Position numbers and translations under genes: made by a program. From NCBI GenBank assembly GCA_036244855.1, contig BQKZ01006119.1, positions 1 through 19,577 on the forward strand: a stretch of DNA of 19,577 bases, written 5' to 3'. The first letter of the stretch is position 1, and each line of letters starts with the position of its first letter. Below, one piece after another: positions 10,116 to 18,720 of the stretch. The notes under the pieces are model-generated. The model worked only from the letters and a program-made list of their open reading frames with translations. It did no database searches and had not been told where the DNA came from. The DNA is from Temnopleurus reevesii. Its lineage: Eukaryota > Echinodermata > Echinoidea > Temnopleuroida > Temnopleuridae.

Positions 10116-10175
10116 CCTAACTCTAACCCTAATTCTAGTCCTAGCCCTAATCCTAATCCTGACCCTATCCCTAAC
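10116..10175. repeat. Degenerate interstitial telomere-type repeat (CCTAAY)10
   Basis: Exactly ten consecutive hexamers in constant register, all variants of CCTAAC/CCTAAT, i.e. CCCTAA-type, the C-rich strand of the TTAGGG telomere repeat of animals. Only one stretch (CTAACCCTAA) is canonical over 10 bp. The repeat creates the Pro-Asn-rich segment of the open frame at 10050-10304, which is not a real gene. Confidence 0.8.
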
Positions 10176-10558
10176 AAGAAGCTTTTCTACCTAAAGATTC
10201 AAATTGTCTACCTAATTTTAGTTTTGTTCATTTCGAATGCCCCAATAGGAATTCTTCGCCATCATTGTTGTTTTGATTTAATATTCTCATTTCTTATAGT
10301 GTAGAGTTTAGCAAATTTAGTTCTTAACTAGCATTCTTGCATCCTTCTCACTTGGAGATCTCTTCTTTAATACCAATCTTCCCTTTTCTCCTTTCCATAC
10401 CTCCTAAAACCTTTCTTATCTCTCTCTCCCTCTCTCGTGCTTTCCATCACTCCCTATATCTAACTTTATCTTAGTTATTTATTCATCCCTCTCTAAAGAA
10501 ATAAAACATTTAGCTCACATCCATGTTGCATGCTTTGAGTGTGAAAATCACCCTCCAA
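10176..10558. other. Pyrimidine-rich non-coding stretch
   Basis: Between the telomere-type repeat and the tandem duplication. The part at about 10320-10500 is CT-rich, with short CTCTCTC runs near 10420-10437. No gene recognised. Confidence 0.55.
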
Positions 10559-10810
10559 GATTAAAAGCTTGACAAGTATTTGTAAGAATCGTTCAATCAT
10601 GAGATGTAAGTTCATGACTATGTATCTTGGTGTGATGCAGGAATTGTGATGAAATGAAGATTGTACTATGAAATAAATAGGATGAATAAACAACTACCTC
10701 CTCAACCCTTCACTGAGTCGTCAATAGTCAAAGTGTGTTATCCAGCATTCAGTAATAAACATACAGCATCTATTCTAACTTTGTTTGCAGGATAGCGCTG
10801 ATTCTCAACC

Positions 10811-11150
10811 ATGGCATTAATTTCCTTCAGTGAGAAATTCATCCACATTGTGCTGCACTAAACCCAGGTGTAAATGGGTACCTGGCAAAAAGAAACTACT
10901 TGAATGATGAACGCTTTTACACTCATGACGTTAATTTCCTTCAGCAAGAAATTAATCCACATTGTGCTGCACTAGACACAGGTGAGGTGAATGGGTACCT
11001 GGCAGGAATTTTTCCTGGAAATGCAGCATGCTACTTACAGCTGCACTGCTAAAGCCAGGGTAATTATGCTACTTTGTAGAGCGCTTAGGGACGACTGATA
11101 AAGTGTTAGGTGCTATATAAGAACGTATAATTATTATTATTATTAATAAT
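10811..11150 (+). mobile_element. 5'-truncated SINE with duplicated body, same family as 947-1257
   Basis: This copy lacks the tRNA head but keeps the body (TTAATTTCCTTCAG, GGGTACCTGGCAGGAAT, GCTAAAGCCAGGGTAAT, GTGCTATATAAG) and the (ATT)n tail at about 11129-11147. The 5' body module occurs twice, at 10811-10887 and 10925-11004 with a 114-bp period, both running from TTAATTTCCTTCAG to GGGTACCTGGCA. The internal duplication may come from two successive insertions, from template switching during reverse transcription, or from unequal crossing-over. It is absent from unit 2 of the surrounding tandem duplication. Confidence 0.83.
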
Positions 11151-11912
11151 ATAGTGGACTTAACAACCATGCATGGTCTGGAACACAGTAGAGTATAAAT
11201 GCATTTAATTCTGCAGTATTCAAAAGTAGCTAATTTTATATTGTTATACAAAGGAAATCTATTTTGTCTACTTTGAGCCATTGTCAGGTGTAGAAGTAGA
11301 CTTGATAAATTTCATCGAAACTCTTTGACATCTGAATCTGTCTTGATAGTTTGGTTTTGTCCCTGCATAATTTACGCCACATGAAAGAGTAAAGCAACTG
11401 ACTTCACCATCATACATGCCCAATATGTTGCCAAATTGGCAACACTAAGTGACCTTTATATTTGGGTCAGTATATTAGTTATTTATCATGTGTTTCTCTA
11501 GATATGTAATGATGGGGCCTGTCTACAAATTTACGCTTTACGTATGCTGAATTCAAATTTCAGAAAGTTATAACCTTCAGATTTTCCATATTACAAAAGA
11601 ATAATTCATACACATCCTTAAGACTTAACAGTAATATTTGCTTTATCTATTTCAAGAATTTCAAAGGTGATAAATTGCAATGCTACACTACCGGATTTTA
11701 AAGTAATCTATAACAAAATCATAATGAATTAATGAAAATTTGATAAAGTAATCTATTATTTACTTATACAAGCAAAAGCCTATTTTAAAACCAGCAATTA
11801 TTCATTTTCCATAAAACCTCTATTAATTTGTTTCTCATATATAGGATACTTATTTTGTTCAACCTTCTAACAAGTTTGTATTTCTAATTCTGAATAATTT
11901 CAGAGTGTGACC

Positions 11913-12406
11913 TTTAAACCGATAGACCAGTTTTGGGACAGATGGCAGCGCTTCAGATATTTAACTACTTTGTGAGCTGCAGTAAAAGTATTACCATAAT
12001 GGAGTTTCTAAATTGCAAATTCGAGCATTTTCATAGTTTGTTTGAATAAAATTGATCTACAATGTAGAAATGGCTTAATTATCGCAAAATAAGAAATGAC
12101 GACAGCATCGCTCTCCCCAGCACAGCATGCTTCAAATACAAAATGAATGTAAACTCACACGCCACATACAATACCATCGGTTGCTCCAGCCATTCTACGT
12201 AGCTCAACCCGGCGCGTGATTCGTTAGTGCACCGTAGGAATGACGCGTGATTGGCATTTTCGAAGCAAAATACGCCAGAATAAGTACGAAAATCTTCTCC
12301 TAATATCGTACACATTTATATTTAGGCAAGTAAAAAAATTTGTGAATACATTGGCTTGTTTTACATAAATTTCTACATCCCGACCATTAGGAATCTATAT
12401 TTTAAA
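11913..12406. other. 482-bp CpG-rich block specific to unit 1, flanked by TTTAAA
   Basis: Unit 2 reads continuously as ...CGACCTTTAAAGTTTAAAG..., whereas unit 1 is interrupted after the same TTTAAA (11913-11918) by 482 bp and resumes after a second TTTAAA (12401-12406). This is the footprint either of an insertion with a TTAA-containing target duplication or of a deletion in unit 2 between short direct repeats. I see no terminal inverted repeats. The part at about 12085-12310 is strikingly richer in CpG than the AT-rich surroundings and contains two copies of CGCGTGATT 30 bp apart. Confidence 0.65.
12159..12193 (-). CDS. Speculative first coding exon (MAGATDGIVCG...)
   Basis: On the minus strand an ATG in good Kozak context (AGAATGG, A at -3 and G at +4) opens MAGATDGIVCG and, after 35 nt, meets GGCGT|GTGAGT, a strong splice-donor match. 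Upstream, on the same strand, CCAATCACGCG (CCAAT-box-like) and dense CpG resemble a small promoter. No downstream exon could be identified, the peptide is too short to recognise, and the segment is missing from the duplicated unit 2. A larger overlapping minus frame (12079-12315) is equally unidentified. Chance resemblance is quite possible. Confidence 0.14.
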
Positions 12407-12457
12407 GTTTAAAGGCACTAGCAAATAACTCATATAATTTGCACACGATCAATGTTA

Positions 12458-12458
12458 N
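12458..12458. other. Ambiguous base (N) at the unit 1/unit 2 junction
   Basis: This is the only non-ACGT base in the window. It falls precisely between the end of unit 1 and the first base of unit 2, so it may mark an assembly join rather than a random uncalled base. Confidence 0.95.
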
Positions 12459-12636
12459 GATTAAAAGCTTGACAAGTATTTGTAAGAATCGTTTCATCAT
12501 TTTAGTTCAAGACTACAACCCTATCTCAGTGACATGCTTTGAAAATTGCACTATGAAATATAAAGTAAAAATAAATAAGTTCCTCATTCATACCTTCAGT
12601 GTCATCAGCAGGCAATAAGATGAAATTCAACATTAA

Positions 12637-13198
12637 AGGGGACTTCACCCAGACATTCATGCTCTCTCAGTGGATGAAGAAAAATACAATGATCAAACTG
12701 TGAAAAATTGAGCAAAATCCAACAATCCATTCAAAAGCTATTTATTTTCAAAGTTTTGATTCAAACCCCTCATGGGCTCCTTAAATAGACAACGTACAGG
12801 CACAAAATGGCTGCTAACATGGAGAACTCTCCATTCACCTTGAACACAGAATTTCACATTTTCTTCTTTTTCTAGAAAAGGAGACAATAAATCAACAAAA
12901 TTCATTCTGAAATGCATGCATAATCAAAATGTTCATATTATTCTTGAATAGGAAAGTACAATTTGTCTACTTTCCTAGAAAAAGAAGAAAATGTGAAATT
13001 CTGTATACAAAGTGAAAGGAGAGCTCTCCATATTGGCAGCCATTTTGTGCCTGTACGTTGCCAATTTGAGGAGCCTATAGATGATAAAAACTTTGAAACT
13101 TCATAACTTTTGAATGGATTGTCGGATTTCGCTCAAATTTTCACAGATTGACTATTGTATTTTTCTTCATCCACTAAGAGCACATCAAAAAGTTCCCC
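12637..13198. mobile_element. 562-bp foldback element flanked by TTAA
   Basis: Arms of about 250 bp (12637-12886) and 234 bp (12965-13198) are inverted copies of each other around a unique centre of about 78 bp. Matching landmarks in order are AGTGGATGAAGAAAAATAC, AATCCATTCAAAAG, CAACGTACAGGCACAAAATG and CACATTTTCTTCTTTTTCTA, each with its reverse complement on the right. TTAA flanks both sides (12633-12636 and 13199-13202), and the termini begin GGGGA. A TTAA target duplication is characteristic of piggyBac-type transposition, so a piggyBac-derived MITE is a reasonable inference. There is no transposase ORF. The transcript of either strand would form a long hairpin. Confidence 0.85.
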
Positions 13199-13713
13199 TT
13201 AAATCAAAGATTATTGATACCACATTAAAGAGTTAAGCGTAAAAGAGTAAAGACTTCTCTATCATACATACCCAACTGTCCCATACATGTAATGTGGCTA
13301 AATTGGTAACACTAAGTGACCTTTATATTTAGGTCAGTATATTAGTTATTTATCATGTGTTTATCTATTTGTAATGATGAGGCCTTTCTACAAATTTACG
13401 CTTTACATGCTGACTTCAAATTTCAGAAAGCTATAACCTTCACGTTTTCCATATTACAAAATAATTCATCCACATCCCTACGACAGCAAAAAATTCTATT
13501 ATTTTAATACTTTCCAAGGTGATAGCTTTAAATGCGACACTACTGGATCAAAAACAGTTTATATAATCCAAAATCTTTATGAATTAATGAAGCATGTATC
13601 AACTAATATCAATTACTTGTACAAGAAAATTCCAACATTATGACCAATAACAAAAAGGGTAATAATCAAATTTCCATAAAACCTGAATTAATTTGTTTCT
13701 GATAGTAACATAA

Positions 13714-13843
13714 AGCCCCCGTCACATAGGACCCCGGAAGCAACATGATTCACCCCGACTCGTTGTTCTGAGGCAGTTAACTGTGAATTTACAAAGGGTC
13801 GGGCTCAATCGTGTTGCTTCCGGGGTCCTTTGTGACCGAGGCT
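13714..13843. mobile_element. 130-bp hairpin MITE, PIF/Harbinger-like, with TAA target duplication
   Basis: Inverted arms 13713-13759 and 13798-13844 match at 41 of 47 positions and share GGACCCCGGAAGCAACA. TAA on each side (13711-13713 and 13844-13846) leaves an element that starts AGCCCCCG and ends CGAGGCT. A 3-bp TWA duplication with such ends is typical of PIF/Harbinger elements. The paralogous position in unit 1 (about 11840-11856, ...GATACTTATTTTG) lacks it, giving an unoccupied comparison site. It is GC-rich and CpG-rich in an AT-rich context, and non-coding. Confidence 0.85.
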
Positions 13844-13965
13844 TAATACTTATTTTGTTTTATCTTTACACAAGTGTTTCTTTAAGCCTGAATGATTTCA
13901 AACGCGACCTTTAAAGTTTAAAGTTACTAGCAAATAACTCATATAATTTGCACACGATCAATGTT

Positions 13966-16900
13966 TCAGTTTCCAATCAGCACTTAGAATCAAGTGTAAA
14001 GTACTCACAGCTGAAATGTATCCAACTGACCTAATCAATAATCAAACATTATACGAGAGCGTTGAACTGGTCTAATGAGGATGGCGACGGAGGATGAAAT
14101 GTTGACCATATTGCACTGATTGATTGACAGAGTCAGATTAAGGGACATGGATCAATTTTTAATCATGGCATGCTGGCCATCATTAGGGTATCCACAAATT
14201 AAAAACATGATTAAATCTGAAGCACACATGGAAATAATCATTGGCTCATGTCATATACAGCATGAAAAGACCAGTAAAAAGGACAATACAAGCGTACTAT
14301 TCAAACCTATTTCTAGATGCCATTTCAGCAATCGCATATCAAGGGTCACAACATAGGGAGGAGAGTAAGGAAATGACTATCAATGTAGTTTACAAAAACT
14401 TGCATCTCAATCTAGGGAAACGAGAGAGAAAAACATAATTTGTGATAACAAAATTAAAGGAAGGCACAAAATTATTTAGACTTTTCAGAATTGTTATTTC
14501 ACAGAAAGGGAGGAGAGTAAGCAATGAAAAATATGAAAAACCAAATTCTTCAAATTGGTTTTGAATTGTTATGATTGTTTTTTAAACCTATAAATTTGCA
14601 ACCTAAAATAATATACCATTCAGATGATCTGTAGACAGCTCTTTAATAACCCCTCATTTTCTTGAAAACCCTGTATTTATGACAGTCGATTCAATATCAT
14701 TTCATTTAAAATAACATCCACGGAAACTGCACTATTTCACCAAAAGTAAGAGAAGACATTGCACCTGGATCTGAATCTCGTTTACAAAGAAGTCTCAAAA
14801 CATCTAGCAGAAAGATGGACCTCGCAACAGTGGCAAACATAAATACTATACATGTTGGTAAACATACAATTCTCTCTCCTGCATTTACACCATTTACAGC
14901 ACATCATGGTCTGAGGAAAAGTGTGAGTGCACTTTGATCATGCAATGAAAACATTTTATGTTTGCTGCCCTCACTCAACTAATACAGGACAGGGTAGGAA
15001 CACCAATTGAATTCTAACATCTCCAAGCAAGTCAAATAGTTGGAAATATAGATCTACAAAAATGCATGATAATTAATCATCTCACTGAAGTTATAATTGT
15101 CAACAATTCAGGGTTCCATGACAAAAAGATCATTTCAAATACTGTTCAAATATTGAATCTGAAGGTCTACTCTTTCATACAGGCAGAATGTAAGGAATCA
15201 ATCAGTAGTCAGGTTGACAAAAAAATCCACTTTGAGCTTGGTCCTGTGTCACAAAGCATCTGCATGACCTGGGGAAACAGCAACTGTGCTGCTGACCAGT
15301 TTATGACTGCAGACTAATAAACATGTATGACTGAGCTGGGATGCACTGTACCTCAAGTACAAAAAAAGGCAAGATGGAGAAATGCTAAATGAATGTTTCA
15401 TGTGGATTGTTTAAAAATGTTCATTTTCAGGAAAGAACATAGTTTACTTATAGTAGCTGGTATATTATGACCTATGAACGTCTGAATAGCATTGATTCAA
15501 ATTCAAATCAGAACAAATTCCCTCTTCATCACAACAAAAATACAAATGTTAATTTGACATAGATGTACAAAACAAATACAAACAGTACAAACAATATATA
15601 CAAGAAAAATATAGAAACACAAAAACATACATCTTTTTGGCAAATCCTTGTAGGTATATTTGCTTTTATTTCAGAAACAAAGTTGGTACACATAAGAATG
15701 AAAAACATAAGAATGTTAAAATAATGATCATTTTTACATGGAATATTGGCATCGGTAAGAAAATAAAACCACATTTTAACTCTTTGACTAAAATTTTCTT
15801 TACCCTCTTCTTGAGCTCTTATTTTACAAAAAAAGCTTGAACCAGATTATATTATGCACCATTATGGCGTTTATTTTTAACCAAGGGCATATCTTTCTAG
15901 GCCTAAAAATACCCTTGGCCTCCAGAATACATGGCCATGTGTGGTCCCTTCACTTTATTATTGTGTATTGATCTCAAAACTCTCAAAAAATATTCCAATG
16001 CACTATGTATACACTTACCCAAATGTAAGGGGAAAAGACAACCCATCCACACTCCACATTAGAAAAACACATCAAGCTCAAATAAGAAATTCTGGTGGCT
16101 AACGTTTAGATTCCAGGTAACAGCCACACACATACATTGTACACACTCATTTCAAACTCTTATTATGAGACCACATTTAGGAAGGTGGGTTCATTCATTT
16201 AAAATTCATGGGCACAGGCTCTTTTGAATATCATAATCCTTTATCCCCTGCTAAAGTTTGTGGGGCAAAAAGGAAACATAACAGTTTACATTGATTTAGA
16301 AGCCCACCCCTATCCTCAAATCAATGAAACTCCTTTTACACTAACTCTTTTATACTCTATTGATCCACTTCAATAGTGCACCGCAATATTCTTTGTTGAA
16401 GCCAACCTACACAAAAGGCCATGGCTGGGCCCATGTTGTATTGAGAAAAGGTTAAACGGTCGCCTTCTAATACTGAAATAACACATGGATGGTGTTGTCC
16501 ATCCTTCTAAATATATCTTTGTATTATCAAGGACTTTTTTTGCCTAAACTCAGCATTATCAAAGTATCAGATTTGATCGCATAACTTTATTGTTTTCTGT
16601 TGATATATATATATTTCAACACATTTCATTTGCAATAATTCTAGAAACTATGAAACTTTTCTAACCTTGAACCCAAAAGTTGCTCCATCCTGACGATATC
16701 TGAGAAACACTGCTTCATTAAAAATATGTAGCTTTAGCAATGGTGATCTAATCTTTTAATTGTCTCAAGTCAAGAGTTACTATTCAAATGAGCCAAGCAT
16801 GATTTCTTACAACATAAACCTGTAATTTCAATTTCTGTAATCATTTAGCAGGAAGTAGGAAGGATGTCTTGCAATAAAGCAAGTAGTCTGAAACCAAGAT

Positions 16901-17246
16901 GGAACTAAAAATAAATACTTCCTTAAACAGAGAGCTCTACAATCAAGTTGTTCTTGTTTTGTATTTGTTATTGCTGTTATATAGTTGTTTATTTTTATGT
17001 AATAGTCTGATTATTTCTTGTTATTACTCACTCGGAATGAACAGGGGAATCATTGCACGTAAGTTCAGCCAATATCACATCCATTCTTGATGGTTCAGCC
17101 TGGTTCCTTGAAATCCTGTCAGACTACATTTTGGAATGTTCGCCAACCAACACCTCCAAACACTGTAAAGATAATCAAAATGTTTAAAGAAATTTATCAG
17201 TAAATAGTTATGGTGAAAAAATAAAAAGTTTAACAAAAAGTCTTGT
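13966..17246. other. 3.3-kb non-coding stretch, nothing recognised
   Basis: AT-rich DNA with only short frames (14120-14438, 15066-15317, 15529-15840, 16899-17090), none with a known domain. Minor items: a 15-bp sequence GGGAGGAGAGTAAG repeated at about 14356 and 14508; a 38-bp imperfect palindrome CCAAGGG...CCCTTGG at 15881-15918; and a small hairpin GGATGG-TGTTGT-CCATCC near 16485. None supports a gene or RNA call. Confidence 0.55.
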
Positions 17247-17418
17247 GGGGTGTTGCTCAAAAGTTGCAATCGATCGAAAGTTGCAGTTAATCGGAACGCG
17301 CCAATCAAAATCATTTCATGCGCGTCTTGTTAAATGCACATACCATGCGCGAATGAAAATGCGCGTTACAATTTGAAAAGTTGCAGTTCATTTGCAGTTG
17401 ATTTTGAGCAACACCCCC
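17247..17418. mobile_element. 172-bp palindromic MITE with GGGGTGTTGCTCAAAA ends
   Basis: The terminal inverted repeats are perfect over 16 bp (17247-17262 and 17402-17417). Symmetry continues inside: ACGCGC at 17296 faces GCGCGT at 17361-17366 at nearly equal distances from the ends. AAAGTTGCAGTT also occurs near both ends in direct orientation. It is CpG-rich relative to its flanks and non-coding. The target duplication is ambiguous (GTG on both sides is possible). Confidence 0.78.
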
Positions 17419-17999
17419 GTGGCGTAACAACTGATCTATATTTGGACACACAAATTTGCATCTATTACTAGTCAAGCCACCTACCCTCTTTGAATATAGC
17501 TAGCAAAAGTCCATCATCTGAGCGTTTTATATGGCTTTGGAAAGGTGGATTTCCGGGGCTGATTTGGGGGGTGACAAATAACAGTTCATTTTTTATTTTG
17601 TTGAGTATTCAATTTGAAAACTTTCTAATGGCAGCACATGCACACACATGGTTTTGACGACCTGAAATGTGCATTTGCTATAATAATATCAGGACTGCCA
17701 ATCTAAAAATCATACTCTTTACCATTCTCTGCTTGGATGAGGGGTGCCGGTACTTTACCAAACTTAGTAGAAACTAAGTCAGAAATTATACAGAATAATA
17801 ATACCAAAACATACTGTCAACCAGAGAATTTTCTATAAAAAAAAAGTATAATTCAATTATTTTCAATAGTTGCCAATTTGTCGATATAATTAAACGTTCA
17901 TAACTTTTTTAGTAGATGTCAGATTCTTTTTTTTTTTAATTTTATTGCAAAGAGCCTTTCTAACAGCTAGAATGGCCACTAGAAATGTTCCAATTGTCA
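17419..17999. other. Non-coding stretch, nothing recognised
   Basis: AT-rich sequence between the 172-bp MITE and the G/C homopolymer region, with no supported feature. Confidence 0.55.
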
Positions 18000-18055
18000 G
18001 GGTAGGGGGGGATGGTGAATAGGGGGCAGGCATAAATCCCCCCCCCCCCCCCCCC
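18000..18055. repeat. G-runs followed by an 18-C homopolymer
   Basis: GGG (18000-18002), G7 (18005-18011) and G5 (18022-18026) are followed by C18 (18038-18055). The tract can pair with itself as a G:C hairpin or adopt G-quadruplex or i-motif forms. The C count is probably unreliable. It creates the Gly-rich segment of the minus frame at 17960-18151, which is not a gene. Confidence 0.92.
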
Positions 18056-18116
18056 GGTCATAGACCACGGTGATGGGAGTCTAGCCAAAAAACTTGACAA
18101 CAAAAATAAAATCAAA

Positions 18117-18274
18117 TACGTGCATTTACGGTTGATCATATCAGAGAGCATGATGGGTAGTTTTCTAGAACAGAAGTGATTTTGTGCAGTGTAAACAATG
18201 CACGCATCTGGTGTGTACTAGAAGATATCCCAGCATGCTCCCTAATAATATGAAAAAGGCCGTAAAGGCACGTA
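18117..18274. mobile_element. 158-bp imperfect inverted repeat (MITE-like)
   Basis: The ends TACGTGCATTTACGG (18117-18131) and the reverse complement of 18260-18274 match at 14 of 15. Inside, GAGCATGATGGG with TTCTAG (18146-18167) faces GAGCATGCTGGG with TTCTAG on the opposite strand (18215-18240), and GTGCA faces TGCAC around the centre near 18195. The arms are about 75 bp with several mismatches. This is consistent with an old MITE; no target duplication was resolved and no other copy is in the window. Confidence 0.68.
18148..18238. promoter_or_regulatory. Two opposed ZNF143/THAP11-like motifs
   Basis: The plus strand at 18228-18238 reads TCCCAGCATGC and the minus strand at 18148-18158 reads ACCCATCATGC. 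Both fit the CCCAKMATGC core of the SBS motif known from animal promoters bound by ZNF143 and THAP11 with HCF-1. They are mirror images because they sit in the arms of the inverted repeat. Function is inferred from motif similarity only. Confidence 0.3.
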
Positions 18275-18338
18275 TTCAGCGCTTGCATACAACAGAAATC
18301 GAATAGAATCTTTTCATTCTCAGAAAAAACAGACATCA

Positions 18339-18720
18339 AAATTTCGGCAAACCCGGAGAATAGCAACCAGATGCGCGCGATGTATCACATTTGTGTACAA
18401 TCCTATGGAAGCGTGCGGTAGTGCGTTGGCAATAATTTTTGCACCAGATTCGACCAACAAACACTTGTAAAGTTGGCTCAAGTTTGCACTTTTTAACACC
18501 AAAAATCAATTTCATGAAATAAGGAAGGAGGGGAAAGAAAATAACATTTAAAACCATTAATTATCCTGTTTATAAAATGTAATAAAATTCGCCTTTGGAC
18601 TTGTTTTATGGATAGTTACCTTTGTGTATTTTGGACTTCTGCCGCGATGTTTACAATTTTTACATGGCACGCGCACACAATCTGGTCGCTATTCTCCGTC
18701 TCCGGGTCTGCCAAAATTTC
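18339..18720. repeat. Distant inverted repeat, arms 18339-18381 and 18671-18720
   Basis: The plus strand near 18339 reads AAATTTCGGCAAACCCGGAG then AATAGCAACCAGAT. The minus strand of 18671-18720 reads AAATTTTGGCAGACCCGGAG, an extra ACGGAG, then AATAGCGACCAGAT. The arms of 43 and 50 bp are separated by about 290 bp and differ by a 6-bp tandem step and a few substitutions. The spacer has no clear feature. Confidence 0.75.
18620..18720 (-). other. Speculative minus-strand exon ending at a splice donor
   Basis: On the minus strand a frame reading ...YDYEILADPETENSDQIVCACHVKIVNIAAEVQNTQ stays open up to CAAAG|GTAACT, a good donor match (last exon base 18620). It is the most protein-like short frame in the right part of the window and is locally CpG-rich. 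The upstream acceptor is unclear, a stop lies about 50 codons upstream, and half of it overlaps an inverted-repeat arm, which argues against coding. Product unknown. Confidence 0.15.

Larger units (their letters stand above)
10559..12457. repeat. Tandem duplication, unit 1
   Basis: The unit begins GATTAAAAGCTTGACAAG, identical for 35 bp to the start of unit 2 (12459), and ends AATTTGCACACGATCAATGTT, as does unit 2 (about 13965). Shared blocks, in the same order, are about 10559-10710 with 12459-12610; 11385-11912 with 13248-13909; and 12401-12457 with 13910-13965. The best block (around CACTAAGTGACCTTTATATTT, 11443 onward) differs at roughly one site in nine by eye; other parts are more diverged. 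Unit 1 is longer because of a truncated SINE and a 482-bp block that unit 2 lacks. No coding function seen in the shared blocks. Confidence 0.85.
12459..13965. repeat. Tandem duplication, unit 2
   Basis: Second copy of the unit described at 10559-12457, in direct orientation. It lacks the SINE and the 482-bp block of unit 1, but contains a 562-bp foldback element and a 130-bp hairpin MITE of its own. The independent insertions imply that the copies existed separately for some time, or that they are two diverged haplotypes. Confidence 0.85.

Noticed and set aside
10050..10304. Pro-Asn-rich ORF
   Set aside because: Its distinctive part is the in-register telomere-type hexamer; the rest shows no domain.
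11940..11949. AGATGGCAGC, fitting the AGRKGGCRSY core of the CTCF motif
   Set aside because: A match this degenerate is expected by chance about once in a window of this size on two strands, and the flanking CCASY part does not fit.
15066..15317. 83-residue plus-strand ORF
   Set aside because: No domain, no start or splice context beyond chance, and composition like its surroundings.
15881..15918. CCAAGGG...CCCTTGG imperfect palindrome
   Set aside because: Arms are short and need a 4-nt indel to align; no repeat copy in the window and no T-run or other context for a terminator or element.
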